From NCBI RefSeq assembly GCF_041146795.1, contig NC_135176.1, forward strand, positions 15,431,286-15,495,285: 64,000 nucleotides of DNA, given 5' to 3'. Source of the DNA: Maylandia zebra (taxonomy: Eukaryota > Chordata > Actinopteri > Cichliformes > Cichlidae). The notes under the pieces were generated by a model. That model was not told the origin of the DNA. It was given only the letters and a program-made list of their open reading frames with translations, and did no database searches. Positions 61,469 through 64,000 of this stretch are shown piece after piece (positions within the stretch are counted from its first letter, which is position 1; the number at the start of each line of letters is the position of its first letter). The position numbers were made by a program, and so were the translations under genes.

Positions 61469-64000
61469 TTACATATCCTCCACACTCCATTTATAGGCCG
61501 CTTCCTGCACAGCCTTTTTATCCTCTGGTAGCGTTTCTGTTCAAAACCATTTGACCTGCAAGACACAAATAAAATAACCCTATTAATTATGATACGACAA
61601 GCTAAAAGGCCAAAGACAATCCATTCAATTAGGCGCAAATTTAATATAGACGTGGAAAAAAATGATCACAATTTCTTTACCATTAATGTGCAAAATGACA
61701 AACTGATGTGTGTATTAAAAACATTCAATATTAAACTACAGTTCTGTCCTCAACAGTTTTCCTCTGTCACCGATGCACAAACTCTACCTGTCAACTCCGT
61801 CCCAGCGGTACCCCGGTGGAATATTGAACCGGTTTGGAGGTGGAGCAGGGCCTTTATATCGAGGTTTCTCTACAAAAATCAAAACAAACATACAAATAAA
61901 TAAAAATACAAACAGTAGCAAAAGCAAAACTGCTGCTATTTAAAAGCTTCTTACAAGGATTGACCTGGTGAAATAAAATAAAGTCATAAATAAAATAAAA
62001 CATATGTAATGTTAAATATCTTGTGTTTTTGTGCCACGGTCCTTTTTACGCCTGCGCATTGCAGCCATAGGATCGCCTTCTCTTTCCTGTTCTCTCAACA
62101 TGCGGTCAAGATCCTCAAGTGGCTTAAGGGCTTCGCGCAGCGCTTCCTTAAGTTTCTGGTGATGCATCTGGATCTGTGCCAACCTATACATACATTTTAA
62201 CATAAACCATTGAACCACTTTTATAATTTTTTATGTGGATATAATCACATAAACTGTGATATTTGAAATGATCATGCACATTTACCCTTTTCCCCACTGA
62301 GCGTATTTCTCGTCTCTTGCCGCTTTTTCACCAGCTTTCTTTTTCTGTTCATTTCTCTCTGAATTCAGATCCCTCCTTTTGCCACTTTTGTCTCTGAAAA
62401 TCGTCTGAGCCTTACGCGATTCATCTGGTCAAAGGGGATGAATGGGTAAGTATGTAGAAACTTCATTATTTAATTTTAGGACTAAATAAAATACGACAAT
62501 ATAGATGATAAGCTGAAATGAGATGCAAAGCTGTATGAAGCTCTTCAATCAATGGGTGTAAAAAAATCTTAAGAGAGAAAAGTTGATGAAACCTTCAAGT
62601 GGCTGATTGTGTTTTTCTCTGCGTCTGTTCTCCTTTTGCTCTTTCCTTAAAATGTCCACAGAAACCAGGCCTGCCTTTCCACCAGATAGCATCCTTTGGC
62701 CCTGGTTATAAAAAAAAAAAAGACAATTGAAAAATATAACATTTGAGTGAAATCAGATTTGACATTAATCTTTGTTCCAACACAGTCTGCTTACCTGTGA
62801 CTGGCCTGGCCTACGAGGTGGTGACAAATCTCCATCCGAGTCCCTTCCACTCGGTGGCTGCCCCCTGGGTGGAGACTGGTCAGAGTCTGAGCCCCGTTTA
62901 GTTTTTGAGGGCCTCCTTGGGGGAGATTGGTCGGAGTCTGAGGCGTTTCCCTTCAGGGGCCTTTTCCTCGGGGGAGACGGATCCGAGTCTGAATCATGTC
63001 TATTCTAACCCTTCTTAGCCACCGCTGACCGATGAGGATCCGGTGAGCGTTTTTTACTTAACAAGGATGAGCTGAGCTTGCTTTTGTTGGAGGCTGAATC
63101 TGACAAAGACACAGTTAATTTGTTAATTTTCATTTTGTAATGCCTTTTGGACAAAAATTAAAGATTTATTATTAGATCAAGCTATGTCTTTAAAATAAAT
63201 TTCAATTCAAAACTCATGTTAAATGGGTCTCTGCTTTTTACTTTTATTCATATGCCACACCAGATTCCACTTTACAATTTAAATGGATCACTGACCTTTA
63301 CTTTGCATTTTTTCTGACTTTCCTGAACACTGTCTTGGTGGTGACAAGTCTGGGGAGTCATGGCGTCTTCTCCTGGGAGGAGAGACATCTGGAGAGTCAT
63401 GGCGTCTTCTCCTGGGAGGAGAGACATCTGGAGAGTCGTGACGTCTTCTCTTGGGAGGAGAGACATCTGGAGAGTCATGACGTCTTCTCCTGGGAGGAGA
63501 GACATCAGGAGAGTCGTGACGTCTTCTCCTGGGAGGAGAGACATCTGGAGAGTTGTGATGTCTAGTCCTGGGAGGAGAGACATCTGGAGAGTCATGACGT
63601 CTTCTCCTGGGAGGAGAGACATCTGGAGAGTCGTGAGGTCTAGTCCTGTGAGGAGAGACATCAGGAGAGTCGTGACGTCTTCTCCTGGGAGGAGAGACAT
63701 CTGGAGAGTCGTGAGGTCTAGTCCTGTGAGGAGAGACATCTGGAGAGTCATGACGTCTTCTCTTGGGAGGAGAGACAACAGGAGAGTCGTGACGTCTTCT
63801 CTTGGGAGGAGAGACATCTGGAGAGTCATGAGGTCTAGTCCTGGGAGGAGAGACATCTGGAGAGTCATGACGTCTTCTCCTGGGAGGAGAGACATCTGGA
63901 GAGTCGTGAGGTCTAGTCCTGGGAGGAGAGACATCTGGAGAGTCATGACGTCTTCTCCTGGGAGGAGAGACATCTGGAGAGTCGTGAGGTCTAGTCCTGG
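61469..64000 (-). pseudogene. bud13: bud13 3' end and first array unit, copy 2 (runs off window)
   Basis: Exons: 61469-61555 (terminal), 61788-61869, 62020-62183, 62286-62424, 62593-62701, 62795-63099 and the minisatellite exon from 63296. The terminal exon lacks seven bases near 61521 compared with 11769-11862, which shifts the frame and replaces the conserved KWSVEDM ending. In the 62795-63099 exon a CAG codon is TAG (63005-63007). The DLDRML exon again lacks a GT donor. This copy is therefore more damaged than copy 1. Confidence 0.8.

Larger units (their letters stand above)
54121..62334. repeat. Palindrome copy 2, right arm
   Basis: Reverse complement of 43696-52209 with the same right-arm insertions as copy 1 (solo LTR, LINE, interspersed repeat). 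This shows that those insertions predate the 49.7-kb duplication. Confidence 0.9.
49363..64000. repeat. Direct repeat of about 14.6 kb, copy 2
   Basis: It matches 1-14268 in the same orientation. Differences are an insertion with local duplication at 49527-49790, shorter or longer microsatellites, a 7-base deletion near 61521, a stop-making base change at 63005-63007 and one extra 39-base minisatellite repeat after 63346. It continues to the window end. Confidence 0.9.

Overview
The window is vertebrate nuclear DNA, almost certainly from a teleost and probably a percomorph (cichlid-like) fish. Evidence: multi-exon genes with GT-AG introns, exons recognisable as bud13, snrnp35, usp42 and arhgap42, fish-type L2/CR1-group LINEs, hAT and piggyBac-like DNA transposons, a solo LTR, and short interspersed repeats of a kind familiar from fish genomes. 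The lineage call is inference. There are no bacterial genes, rRNAs, tRNAs or CRISPR arrays.

The layout is ampliconic. (1) 1-12641 holds one copy of a large palindrome: left arm 1-2512 (cut by the window start), spacer 2513-4424, right arm 4425-12641. The spacer and left arm carry a five-exon, 204-codon gene (629-3420, minus) with no name that I can give. The right arm holds only exons 3-5 of it, inverted, plus a 5'-truncated snrnp35 and the 3' end of bud13. (2) 12319-23538 is a tandem array of five 2.1-2.4 kb units made of bud13 internal exons; unique bud13 5' exons lie at 22728-23814. (3) 26101-30166 (minus) is usp42 with a whole USP catalytic domain but no C-terminal tail. (4) 34786-41995 (plus) is the first four exons of arhgap42. 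(5) 43696-62334 is a second, complete copy of the palindrome: left arm 43696-52209, spacer 52210-54120, right arm 54121-62334. It runs on into a second bud13 array at the window end. Positions 49363-64000 repeat 1-14268 in direct orientation about 49.7 kb apart.

The genes look like fragments brought together by rearrangement. usp42 lacks its 3' exons, bud13 lacks its 5' exons, and both run on the minus strand with compatible phase-0 intron ends. A usp42-bud13 chimeric reading frame of 1032 codons before the stop is therefore possible. Several bud13 and snrnp35 copies are damaged, each differently. Transposon insertions present in one arm and absent from the other order the events. One patch (49527-49780) looks like sequence copied from one arm into the other. 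Palindromes, tandem amplification and truncated gene fragments together are what one expects of a sex-linked, B-chromosome or other ampliconic region, but the window alone cannot show which.
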